Source: Prosthecodimorpha staleyi (GTDB lineage Bacteria > Pseudomonadota > Alphaproteobacteria > Rhizobiales > Ancalomicrobiaceae). From it: a stretch of DNA of 64,000 bases. Position 1 is the stretch's first letter, and each line of letters begins with the position of its first letter. Shown here piece by piece: positions 46,492 to 54,259 of the stretch. Under the pieces are notes generated by a model. It saw only the letters and a program-made list of their open reading frames with translations. It searched no databases and was not told the origin of the DNA. The stretch is taken from the NCBI RefSeq assembly GCF_018729455.1, contig NZ_JAHHZF010000005.1:186001-250000 (forward strand). The letters run 5' to 3'. The translations under genes and the position numbers were made by a program.

Positions 46492-47709
46492 TCAGCCCTT
46501 GTCGGCCGCCTTGACCAGCGGGCACTTGCTGTCGGACAGCGGCCAGACGGTCTCCTCCGGCGGGATCTTGCGGACGATCTCCAAGTAGTCCCAGGGATAT
46601 TTCGAGGCCGCCGGCGCCTTGACCCGGGCCAGATACATGGTCCGCGTCACCCGGCCATCCGGCCGGATGCGGGCATCCTGCGAGAAGAGATCGTCGACCG
46701 GGATCTCGCGCATCGCGGCCGCGACCTTGTCGGCATCGTCGGTGCCGGCCTTGGCGACGGCCTTCAGATAGTGCCGCACCGCGCCGTAGACGCCGGCATG
46801 AAGCATCGAGGGCATCATGCCGGTCCGCGCCATGAAGCCCTTCGACCAGGCGCGGGTCTCGTCGTTCAGATCCCAATAGGAGGCCGTGGTCAGATAGGTG
46901 CCCTGCGCGGCGGCGAGGCCGAGGCCGTGGATGTCCTGCAGGAACAGGATCAGCGCCGCCAGGCTCTGGCCGCCTTGGACGAGGCCGAAATCGTTGGCCT
47001 GCTTCATGGCCGTGACCGTGTCGTTGCCGGCGTTGGCGAGGCCGACCACCTTGGCGCCGGACGCCTGCGCCTGCAGCAGATAGGACGAGAAATCGGCTGT
47101 GTTGAGCGGGTGACGCACCGCCCCCTTGACCGATCCGCCGCCCGCCGTGACGACGGCGGTTGCGTCGGCCTGCAGCTGGTGGCCGAAGGCATAATCCGAG
47201 GCGAGGAAGAACCAGGACGTGCCGCCGGCCTTGACCACGGCGGAGGCCGTGCCGTGCGAGACCGCATAGGTGTCGTAGGTCCAGTGGAAGCCGTAGGGCG
47301 AACAGCGGTCGTTGGTCAGAGCCGTGGTGCCGGCTCCCGAATAGAGCACGATGCGCTTCTTCTCGCGCGCCAGGTCCTGGACGGCGAGCGCGACGCCCGA
47401 ATTGGGCACGTCGGCGATCGCGTCGACGCCGTCGACATCGAACCAGCGCCGGGCGATGCCGGTGCCGACATCGGCCTTGTGCTGGTGGTCGGCCGAGACG
47501 ATCTCGATCCGCTTGCCGAGGACCGTGCCGCCGAACTCGGCGACCGCGATCTCGGCGGCGGCGAGCGAGCCCTTGCCGGTGATGTCGGCGGTCACGCCGT
47601 TCATATCGGTCAGCACGCCGATCTTGACCACGTCCCCACTCACCTGAGCTTCGGCGGCTGGCGTCATCAGCAGGCCGGCCAGGCCCGCGGCAAATAGTGC
47701 CGGCTTCAT
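46492..47709 (-). CDS. Branched-chain amino-acid type ABC substrate-binding protein
   Basis: 405 residues. A signal peptide (residues 1-22) ends PAAEAQV. The mature chain has the type I periplasmic-binding fold of LivK-like proteins: VKIGVLTDMNGVTADITGKG near residues 27-46, then VDAIADVPNSGVALAVQDLA, and YDTYAVSHGTASAV. The ligand is unknown: many proteins of this group bind aromatic or carboxylic compounds rather than amino acids. No permease or ATPase gene is adjacent. ATG at 47709 with GGGAGGATA upstream. It follows an alpha/beta hydrolase gene on the same strand by 31 bp. Confidence 0.9.
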   Translation of the reverse strand: MKPALFAAGLAGLLMTPAAEAQVSGDVVKIGVLTDMNGVTADITGKGSLAAAEIAVAEFGGTVLGKRIEIVSADHQHKADVGTGIARRWFDVDGVDAIADVPNSGVALAVQDLAREKKRIVLYSGAGTTALTNDRCSPYGFHWTYDTYAVSHGTASAVVKAGGTSWFFLASDYAFGHQLQADATAVVTAGGGSVKGAVRHPLNTADFSSYLLQAQASGAKVVGLANAGNDTVTAMKQANDFGLVQGGQSLAALILFLQDIHGLGLAAAQGTYLTTASYWDLNDETRAWSKGFMARTGMMPSMLHAGVYGAVRHYLKAVAKAGTDDADKVAAAMREIPVDDLFSQDARIRPDGRVTRTMYLARVKAPAASKYPWDYLEIVRKIPPEETVWPLSDSKCPLVKAADKG

Positions 47710-47740
47710 GACATATCCTCCCATGGTGTTTCTTGGTCGT

Positions 47741-48700
47741 TCAGGCCCGATCGCCCGGCAGGCCGTCCAGCCATTGGCCGATCAGCCGCACGATCGCATC
47801 GGAATTGTCCTCGATCATCATCATGTGGCCGTTGCCGGTGATGCCGCGGTCGGGCAGCCACAGGAACGTGGCGCCGAGATAGGCAGCGGTCGCCGCATCG
47901 ACGGATCGCGGATGGCGGCGGTCGTGATCGCCGGTGACGATCAGGATCGGCCGGCCGGCAAGGTTGGCGGGATCGGCGATCCGCAAACCGCAGCCGCCGA
48001 TGTTGAAGCGTTCGTTGAGAACGCGCGCGCTCTCCGGGACAATCGAGCGCAGATAGGCGGCAAATCCGGCCTGCGGGAAGCGCGGGGCATTCGCCCAGTA
48101 GGCGGCCGCGAAGGCCTCGTCGAACCAGACCGGCCGGTCCTCGCGCGAGTAGACCGGACAACCGACGCTCTCGTCGTCCTTGAGCGCCAGGACGGCGGCC
48201 GGGTCTCCGGGCAGATCGGGCAGGAGGTTGGCCGGCGGCCCCGGCGCGATACCGACGATGGCGGCAACCAGGTCGGGCCGCTTCTCGGCCATCCACCAGC
48301 CGATCGGGCCGGCGGCCGAATGGGTCATCAGGACCGCCGGGCCGACCTCCTCGAGCAGGACCAGCAGGGCGCGGGCGATGTCCTCGGTGCCCAGGGCGGC
48401 GAAATCGGCCGCCATGGGCGAGCGGCCGTGGCCGGGCCAGTCGGCCACGAACACGTCCCGGCCGCCGGCGGCGAAAAGCGGCGCCCAGCCGGCCCGGCCG
48501 TCGGGCGTCGCCATCCAACAGGTGCCCGTATGGCCGCCGCCATGCAGCATCACGAGCGGCAGGCGCCGGGGCGCCGCGGACGGCGGACTGAAGCGGTCGA
48601 CATAGACCGGGTGGCGCCGGGTGCCGGAATAGAAGCACCGCGCATATGCGCCGCCGACGGCCGCCGGGACCGCCGTCCCCTCTGGAGCGTCGCCCATCAT
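47741..48700 (-). CDS. Alpha/beta hydrolase
   Basis: 319 residues, cytosolic. Oxyanion segment LVMLHGGGHTGTCW near residues 49-62, nucleophile Ser in MTHSAAGPIGW near 123-133 (T-H-S-A-A rather than G-x-S-x-G), acidic residue in VTGDHDRRHP near 255-264, and catalytic His in GNGHMMMIE near 290-298. It probably hydrolyses an ester or a cleaved ring compound. GGGGAGGGG precedes the ATG pair. The gene is divergent from a marR-type regulator across 80 bp and cotranscribed with a binding protein, which suggests a small regulated uptake-and-hydrolysis unit for one compound. Confidence 0.87.
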   Translation of the reverse strand: MMGDAPEGTAVPAAVGGAYARCFYSGTRRHPVYVDRFSPPSAAPRRLPLVMLHGGGHTGTCWMATPDGRAGWAPLFAAGGRDVFVADWPGHGRSPMAADFAALGTEDIARALLVLLEEVGPAVLMTHSAAGPIGWWMAEKRPDLVAAIVGIAPGPPANLLPDLPGDPAAVLALKDDESVGCPVYSREDRPVWFDEAFAAAYWANAPRFPQAGFAAYLRSIVPESARVLNERFNIGGCGLRIADPANLAGRPILIVTGDHDRRHPRSVDAATAAYLGATFLWLPDRGITGNGHMMMIEDNSDAIVRLIGQWLDGLPGDRA

Positions 48701-48782
48701 CCCCTCCCCTGCGATCTCTGCGGATCGTTTCTTGTGATCGGGCGGGATGCTAGGATGCGGGTTCCGAAACCGCAAGAGTAAT

Positions 48783-48796
48783 GTCTCATATGAGAC
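48783..48796. promoter_or_regulatory. Perfect palindrome, likely MarR operator
   Basis: GTCTCATATGAGAC reads the same on both strands, and a half-site ATGAGAC recurs at about 48,813-48,819. It lies in the divergent region between the hydrolase and the marR-type gene and covers the first possible start codons of the regulator. That is where a MarR dimer would bind to control both directions. Confidence 0.6.
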
Positions 48797-48858
48797 TATT
48801 ATCGATCGCAGATGAGACCAACTCCCCATCCGCCGACCCAGCGCCGGGCAGTCCCGGC

Positions 48859-49320
48859 ATGGCCGGCGTGCTCGGCGGCACTGAGATCGCAATCGCCTAC
48901 AAGATCGGCTACGTGCTGAACTTCTACCGGGAGCCGTCGTTCCGGCGCATCGAGACGGAGTTCGGCATCACGCGTCCGGAAATCGTGACGCTGATCGTGC
49001 TGACCTATCGCGAGGGCGTCACGGCGAGCGACATCTGCGAGTTTTCCGGCCATCTCAAGGCCAATATCAGCCGCGGCATCCTGGCGCTGGAGAAGAAGGG
49101 TCTGTTGCGCCGCGAAGCGGATGCGACCGACCGCCGGCGGCAGTTCCTGTTCATGACCGAGGCCGGCCGGGCGCTCTATGCGCGCTACATTCCGATGCTG
49201 CGCGAGCGGGAGAAGGCGATGCTCGCCTGCCTGACCGCGGCGGAACGGCGCAGCTTCGAGCGCATCCTGGACAAGCTGGCCGCGCATGTGCCCGACTGGT
49301 CGGAGGCCGGCGACCTGTAG
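48859..49320 (+). CDS. MarR family transcriptional regulator
   Basis: 153 residues from the preferred ATG. A winged helix-turn-helix is visible: VTASDICEFSGHLKANISRGILALEKKGLL near residues 54-83 (recognition helix, then LRREADATDRRRQFLFMT as the wing), flanked by helical dimerisation ends. The frame is open to ATGs at 48781 and 48790, but these overlap a perfect palindrome, so I place the start downstream. Neither choice has a strong ribosome site. It probably represses itself and the divergent hydrolase-binding protein operon until a ligand, perhaps the hydrolase substrate or an aromatic acid, is present. Confidence 0.85.
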   Translation: MAGVLGGTEIAIAYKIGYVLNFYREPSFRRIETEFGITRPEIVTLIVLTYREGVTASDICEFSGHLKANISRGILALEKKGLLRREADATDRRRQFLFMTEAGRALYARYIPMLREREKAMLACLTAAERRSFERILDKLAAHVPDWSEAGDL

Positions 49321-49389
49321 CCGGCGCACGGCATTCGATGCCTCGGCGGCCGATGACGCGGTGCGGGACGGACCCGGCCGCAGAAAGCG

Positions 49390-49425
49390 AAATCGGCCGA
49401 TCCAGGGGGCGGAACCGGCCGATTT
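49390..49425. terminator. Hairpin between the marR-type gene and the microprotein gene
   Basis: Perfect 10-bp arms AAATCGGCCG / CGGCCGATTT around a 16-base loop. The AT ends of the stem resemble bidirectional intrinsic terminators; the two flanking genes converge on it. Confidence 0.6.
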
Positions 49426-49526
49426 GCTTGATTCACTTCCATCCAACCGATGGTGCCTTGACCGGCTCTTGTTGGGTCCGGGACCGCCGCCGCTGGTGCC
49501 CCGTCTCCGCCGTCGGGACGCTCCGT

Positions 49527-49610
49527 TCAGAGCGCTCCAACCAGAACTGCGCCGACAAATGCGAACGCGGCGCAGATCATGAAGAACTCCATGCTACGGG
49601 TCATGGTCAT
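49527..49610 (-). CDS. 27-residue predicted membrane microprotein
   Basis: MTMTRSMEFFMICAAFAFVG followed by AVLVGAL and a stop. It is too short for routine gene finders. A GGAGG lies 6 bases before the ATG, an ideal ribosome site. Residues 8-27 are one continuous hydrophobic helix after a short polar end with an Arg, giving an N-in topology by the positive-inside rule. The gene sits alone between two hairpin- or gap-bounded units. Small single-helix proteins of this kind often modulate a larger membrane partner; the partner is not identifiable here. The call rests on the ribosome site and composition. Confidence 0.55.
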   Translation of the reverse strand: MTMTRSMEFFMICAAFAFVGAVLVGAL

Positions 49611-49806
49611 GAGTGGCCTCCGCAGTCGTTCTCCGATGGGAGGACATTAAGGCGTGGCGCGGCCGCAACGAAGCAAAAAAGTTTGTGCGCCGCCGCGCCG
49701 CATGGCGAGACCGTGGCGGCGAAGCCAGGGTCCGCCTGATTTGTGCCACAGAGATTGACGCTTAGCTCATGCTGCAGTGCAGCAACGATTCTGGTGGGCC
49801 GTGGCC

Positions 49807-50499
49807 TCACCAGGGCAGTTCGGAGCCGTCGTAGTTGTAGAAGCGTGGGCTGTCCTTGGCGCGCATCTTGTCGATGACCCGGACGATTCCCGCCGCGCTG
49901 ACATCCGGCGACAGGTCCGCGGTGGTGCCGCCCATGTCGGTCGCGACCCAGCCGGGATGCACCACCGAAACCGCGATCCCCTCCCCGCGCAGATCGGTGG
50001 CGAGGCCCTGCATGACCTTGTTGACCGCCGATTTCGAGGTCCGGTAGGCGATCCGGTCGGAGCGGTTGTAGGCGAGCGAACCCATCCGGCTGGACACGGT
50101 CAGGATCTTGGCGGCGGCGGACAGGCGCAGGTTCGGCAGGAAGGCCTGCACGACCCGCAGCGGCGAGATGGTGTTGATCTCGAAGGTCCGGAGCCACGCG
50201 TCGAAATCGATGTCGAGGGTGGACTGGCGATCCGGGCCGAGCACGCCGGCATTGTTGACCAGGATGTCGATCGGCCGGCCGGTCAGGGCCGTCGCGGCGG
50301 CACGAATCGAGGCCGGGTCGGCGACATCCATGCCGATCACCTCGACGGCGAAACCCGGGCTTGCGGCGAGCGCCTTCAGATCGGCCGCCTCGCCCGGCCG
50401 GCGGCAGGTCGCATGGATGCGGTCTCCGCGCATGGCGAGACTCCTGACGAGCGCCAGACCGATGCCTCGGTTCGCTCCCGTGATCAGGACCTCAGCCAC
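49807..50499 (-). CDS. Short-chain dehydrogenase/reductase (C-factor-like)
   Basis: 230 residues. Cofactor motif ITGANRGIGLAL near residues 6-17, NNAG near 82-85, Ser in TVSSRMG near 133-139, and Tyr-x3-Lys in AYRTSKSAV near 149-157. The short length and pattern resemble the C-factor/CsgA-like SDR group and carbonyl reductases. The substrate is unknown. A monocistronic unit with about 300 bp of non-coding sequence upstream, in which I see no feature. Confidence 0.9.
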   Translation of the reverse strand: MAEVLITGANRGIGLALVRSLAMRGDRIHATCRRPGEAADLKALAASPGFAVEVIGMDVADPASIRAAATALTGRPIDILVNNAGVLGPDRQSTLDIDFDAWLRTFEINTISPLRVVQAFLPNLRLSAAAKILTVSSRMGSLAYNRSDRIAYRTSKSAVNKVMQGLATDLRGEGIAVSVVHPGWVATDMGGTTADLSPDVSAAGIVRVIDKMRAKDSPRFYNYDGSELPW

Positions 50500-50797
50500 G
50501 CCGTGCCTCCGACACGCCTTCGAGCCGGTACGGCCGTCGGGCCGCCCATGCTTCTCTCGTCTTGACCGGCACCGCGTCCCTCTCCTCCGGCCTATCCGGA
50601 CGAAAAGGCGCGGCCCTTGGATCGGACTTATAGCGCAAAGCGCCCTCGGCTACCTATGCCGTCGAGGCACCATGTCGGCAGGACATGGACGGCCGCGTAA
50701 GCGTGGCCGCGACGACACAGCAGTCTCACCGTAGTCGGTGGATGGCCCCGGTGGAACAGGCCCGCGCCGATTCCCGCCGGCAATTTTCCGGCACCGG

Positions 50798-52072
50798 TCA
50801 GGCGCCGGACAGTTGCCGCTCGAGGAACCGGCCGGCCTCCAGGCAGGCCCGATCGCGACCGAACGGGGCGACGATCTGGACCCCGAGCGGCAAGCCACCG
50901 GCCCCGGTCAGGCCCGGCACGTTGAGCGCGGGCGTGCCCATCAGGGTCCACAGGCGGTTGAAGATCGAGGTGCCGGTGGTGGCGAGCCCTTCCGGCGCCG
51001 CGCCCGGCGCCGAGGGCGTCAGGATCACGTCGATGTCTGCAAAGAGCTCCCGCAGCGCCAGGCGGGCCTGCCGGGCGGTGCGGCGGGCGCGGTCGTAGTC
51101 GGCGGGCGTCAGCATCCGCCCGAGCGTCAGCGCATCGCGCAGGATCGGGCTCAGCGCCGCGGCGTGGTGGTCGTATTCCCAGGCGAGCGCCTGCGCGGCC
51201 TGGAAGTCCTGGATCACCTGATGGGCCGAGAAGGCATCGGCAAAGAGGCCGGGCAGGTCGATGTCGACGAGGCTCGCACCGCCGGCTTCCGCCAGCCTTC
51301 CGGCGGTCTCGACCGCCTGGCGCATCTCCGCGCTCGCCTCCTCCCAAAGATGCGTGCGGACGAGGCCGATGCGCGGGGCCGACGGCGCGACGGTATCGAC
51401 GCGCAGGTCGCGACCGGTCAGCGCGGCCAGAAAATAGGCCGCGTCCGCCACGCCGGCGCCGAACACCCCGACCGTGTCGAGCGACCAGGAGAAGCATTTC
51501 ACCCCGACGGTCGGGATCAGGCGGAACGACGGCTTGAACCCCGCCACCCCGCAGAAGGCGGCCGGACGCACGACCGAACCGCCGGTCTGGGTGCCGAAGG
51601 CGAGCGGGATCAGTCCGGCCGCCACCGCCGCCGCCGAGCCCGACGAGGAGCCGCCGGGCGTATGGTCGAGCCGGGCCGGATTGCGCGTCGGCCCGGGCTG
51701 CAGATAGGCGAATTCGGTCGTCACCGTCTTGCCGATCACGGCCGCGCCGGCCCGCCGGGCCAGGGCGACGACCGGGGCATCGGCACGCGGCCGGTTGCCG
51801 GCATAGAGAGGCGAGCCCATCTCGGTCGCCATGCCGGCGGTATCGATGATGTCCTTGACGCCGAGCGCCAGGCCGGCCAGCGGCCCCGAGACCGCCGCCG
51901 CAGCCCGGGCGTCGTCGAATGAGGTCGCCACGAAGGCCGAAAGCATCTCGTCATGGGCTTCGACCGCCGCGATCGAACGCTCGATGGCTTCGGCGGCCGT
52001 CGTCCGGCCGTCCTCGACGGCAGCGGCGAGGGCGACGGCGGAGACGGGCGCGGGAAAGCGCGATGCGGACAT
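50798..52072 (-). CDS. Amidase (amidase-signature family)
   Basis: 424 residues. The Ser-cisSer-Lys triad is visible: Lys in ALGVKDIID near residues 69-77, and the Gly/Ser-rich signature PGGSSSGSAAAVAAG near 140-154. The nucleophile Ser lies just after, in GTQTGGSVVRPAAF near 160-173. It hydrolyses a carboxamide; the family includes GatA, but length, context and the lack of gatB/gatC point to a catabolic amidase. ATG at 52072 has GAGGAGA upstream; the ORF extends 30 codons further without support. Confidence 0.9.
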   Translation of the reverse strand: MSASRFPAPVSAVALAAAVEDGRTTAAEAIERSIAAVEAHDEMLSAFVATSFDDARAAAAVSGPLAGLALGVKDIIDTAGMATEMGSPLYAGNRPRADAPVVALARRAGAAVIGKTVTTEFAYLQPGPTRNPARLDHTPGGSSSGSAAAVAAGLIPLAFGTQTGGSVVRPAAFCGVAGFKPSFRLIPTVGVKCFSWSLDTVGVFGAGVADAAYFLAALTGRDLRVDTVAPSAPRIGLVRTHLWEEASAEMRQAVETAGRLAEAGGASLVDIDLPGLFADAFSAHQVIQDFQAAQALAWEYDHHAAALSPILRDALTLGRMLTPADYDRARRTARQARLALRELFADIDVILTPSAPGAAPEGLATTGTSIFNRLWTLMGTPALNVPGLTGAGGLPLGVQIVAPFGRDRACLEAGRFLERQLSGA

Positions 52073-52192
52073 GACGACATTCTCCTCAAGGCGGCGGACG
52101 GAGGCGACGTCTGGCACGGCGGCGGCCGAAGCGCCATCTCCGGGCACCCCCTCCCGCCGCACAAACAGCCAGGCTCCGACCGGCTCCGGCCT

Positions 52193-52711
52193 TCAGGCGC
52201 CCGGAGCCGCGAGCCGGCGGCGCAGGAAGATTTCCGTCGTGCCGGTCACGGCGAGATCGGGGATGGGTCCAACCGCCTCGAAACCGAGCCCTTCGTAGAA
52301 GGCGCGCGCGGGCGCGTTCCAGTCGGTGACGCAGAGCCAGAGATTGCTGCCGCCGGCCTTGAGCCCCTCCCCGGCCAGCCAGTCCATCACCGCCCGCCCG
52401 ATGCCGTGCCCCTGAAAGGCCGGCAGCACGGCGAGAAGCTCCAGATAGGGCCCGCGCATAAAGGGATCGCGCACCGCGACCGCCCCGGCGAGTTCGCCGT
52501 CCGCCAGGATCGCGAAGCGAAACGTGGTCGGATCCCGCCGCCGCCAATAGGCCTCCAGCGACGCCGCCGGCCGCCCGACCCGCGCCCAGGGATCGATCGC
52601 CGCCAGCGCAAGCCCGAGCGCGGCCTCGTAGCCGTCGACGGGGGCCAGCCGGAGCGGGTCTGACCGGTTGCCGCCGATGTCGTAGCAACCTGCCGCAAAG
52701 GCGCCCGTCAT
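52193..52711 (-). CDS. GNAT family N-acetyltransferase
   Basis: 172 residues. The acetyl-CoA binding segment is LELLAVLPAFQGHGIGRAVM near residues 91-110 (pattern Q/R-x-x-G-x-G/A), followed by LWLCVTDWNAPARAFYEGLGF near 125-145, which is the usual motif B. The substrate cannot be inferred. It lies about 120 bp upstream of the amidase on the same strand and may be its operon partner. The ATG at 52711 has GGAG 7-11 bases upstream. Confidence 0.88.
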   Translation of the reverse strand: MTGAFAAGCYDIGGNRSDPLRLAPVDGYEAALGLALAAIDPWARVGRPAASLEAYWRRRDPTTFRFAILADGELAGAVAVRDPFMRGPYLELLAVLPAFQGHGIGRAVMDWLAGEGLKAGGSNLWLCVTDWNAPARAFYEGLGFEAVGPIPDLAVTGTTEIFLRRRLAAPGA

Positions 52712-52837
52712 CGGTGCGCTCCATGAATCGATTCGGGGCTGCCTCGCTCGGCCGGATGCGACCGACCCGACCCACAATTATTCATTGCACAACCTGAAAT
52801 ATAAGGCATTCTGAATGAATTGTCGGAGGAGCTGTTC

Positions 52838-54073
52838 ATGAGCGTGTTAACCTCCCTTACGCAAGGGCTCCGCAGCCTGTTCGGCGGCAGCGCCGATGCG
52901 AAAACACCGGCCGACGACGAGACGCTGACCTCGATGCTCGCGCAGCGGATCACAATCCTGCAATCGCGCCTCGCCGCCGCGAAGTCCAGTTTCGCGGCAA
53001 CCAAGGCGCCCGCCGACCCCGCTCCGGCGGCTGGCGCCGATGCCGCGAAGGCGAATGCCGCGGCGGCGATGGCGGCCGAGATCGAAGTGCTCGAGGGCCA
53101 GCTGAAATCGTCCAAAAGTTGGAACACCGCCAATTTCGTCGAGTTGCGCCTGCTCGACATCATACCTGACGCGTCCGTGCGGCCGAACCTGCAGGCGACC
53201 CTCCAGGAAGGCCGTGTCCTTGATGCCGGTCTGCCGGCCGGCCTGCTGGGAACGGCCGAAGCAATCCTGAAGGACGACAGTCCTAACGAAGCCGCCCGGC
53301 GGGTCGTTTTGCGCACCATCGTCGAGCATGTGCAGTGGGTCGAGACCAAGAAATATCGGCTGCGAAGATTGACCACCCAGATCGCCAACATGGTATTGCT
53401 TTGGGCGATGTTGTCGACATTCGCGTTCAGCATGGCCATTCTCTTGCCGTTGCTCGCCCACACTTTCGATCGGCGCGCGGAATCCGATACCGCAACGATA
53501 ACGGCCCCCAAACCGGCATCGACGATTCTGGCGTCAGCCGGCTCGCCCCTCCTGTCCCAGGCGACGCCTTCGGCCACAGGAAACCCGGCACCCGTCGGCA
53601 CGCCGGCGGCCCCGAAGGCCGACATTCCGCTGCTCGAACGCCCCTTCGGACTGATCTGGGCGTTCATGTTCGGCATCATGGGCGCCAATCTCAGCATCCT
53701 GTATTTCTTCCGCGACCGCGTCTCGACCATGTCGATCGAGGAGGCTGAGTGGAACGCCCGCGGGTATGTGCCGGCTACGAAATTGCTGATCGGCGGACTC
53801 GGCGCGGTGGTGGTCTATTTCTTTCTCCGATCCGAGATCGTCACCGGCTTGATCGCGCCAAAATTTGCCGATCTCGGCTTCTGGGTACAAACGGCCCGCA
53901 AGACGTCCGACGGCTTCACGGTACTGCCGGAGCAAATGCTGATTCCAAGTGCAGAATTGGCAAAGCTGGCAGTCTGGTCCCTGATCGCGGGCACCTCCGA
54001 AAGCTTCGTCCCCTCGGTCCTGCGCGAAACCGAACAGAAGCTGTCCGCACGCGCGGCGAAGACGGCTCAATAG
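52838..54073 (+). CDS. Uncharacterised membrane protein
   Basis: 411 residues, family not recognised. The N-terminal 175 residues are cytosolic and helical with Ala-rich coiled-coil character (LAQRITILQSRLAAAKSSF). Membrane helices lie near residues 182-205 and 268-288, separated by a Pro/Ala/Thr-rich periplasmic linker (about 215-260), then near 311-330 and possibly 374-388. The C-terminus ends AGTSESFVPSVLRETEQKL, a pattern (A-G-x-S-E-x-F-V-P-x-x-L) I associate with uncharacterised membrane proteins. GGAGGAG precedes the ATG. It is isolated between a GNAT gene and dnaB and has an AT-rich upstream region. Confidence 0.7.
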   Translation: MSVLTSLTQGLRSLFGGSADAKTPADDETLTSMLAQRITILQSRLAAAKSSFAATKAPADPAPAAGADAAKANAAAAMAAEIEVLEGQLKSSKSWNTANFVELRLLDIIPDASVRPNLQATLQEGRVLDAGLPAGLLGTAEAILKDDSPNEAARRVVLRTIVEHVQWVETKKYRLRRLTTQIANMVLLWAMLSTFAFSMAILLPLLAHTFDRRAESDTATITAPKPASTILASAGSPLLSQATPSATGNPAPVGTPAAPKADIPLLERPFGLIWAFMFGIMGANLSILYFFRDRVSTMSIEEAEWNARGYVPATKLLIGGLGAVVVYFFLRSEIVTGLIAPKFADLGFWVQTARKTSDGFTVLPEQMLIPSAELAKLAVWSLIAGTSESFVPSVLRETEQKLSARAAKTAQ

Positions 54074-54168
54074 GCAAGCCGGGCCGCCACCGATCGCCGT
54101 GGCAGATCCCCCTAGCGGCTTGCTCAAAAGCTCGTAGCAATGCGGTCAGAAGCGGGAAATCTCAACTC

Positions 54169-54199
54169 TGTCATCCCCGGGACAAGCCCGGGGATGACA
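54169..54199. repeat. Perfect 13-bp-arm palindrome of dispersed type
   Basis: TGTCATCCCCGGG, loop ACAAG, then the reverse complement. This exact kind of ATCCCCGGG-loop-CCCGGGGAT element is widespread between genes in alphaproteobacteria. It lies between the converging membrane-protein and dnaB genes and could also act as a terminator. Confidence 0.75.
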
Positions 54200-54259
54200 A
54201 ATGGCGGGGTCGGAGTGCATTTGAACAGCCGGCGAGGCTATGACGCCGGAGCCCGAACA

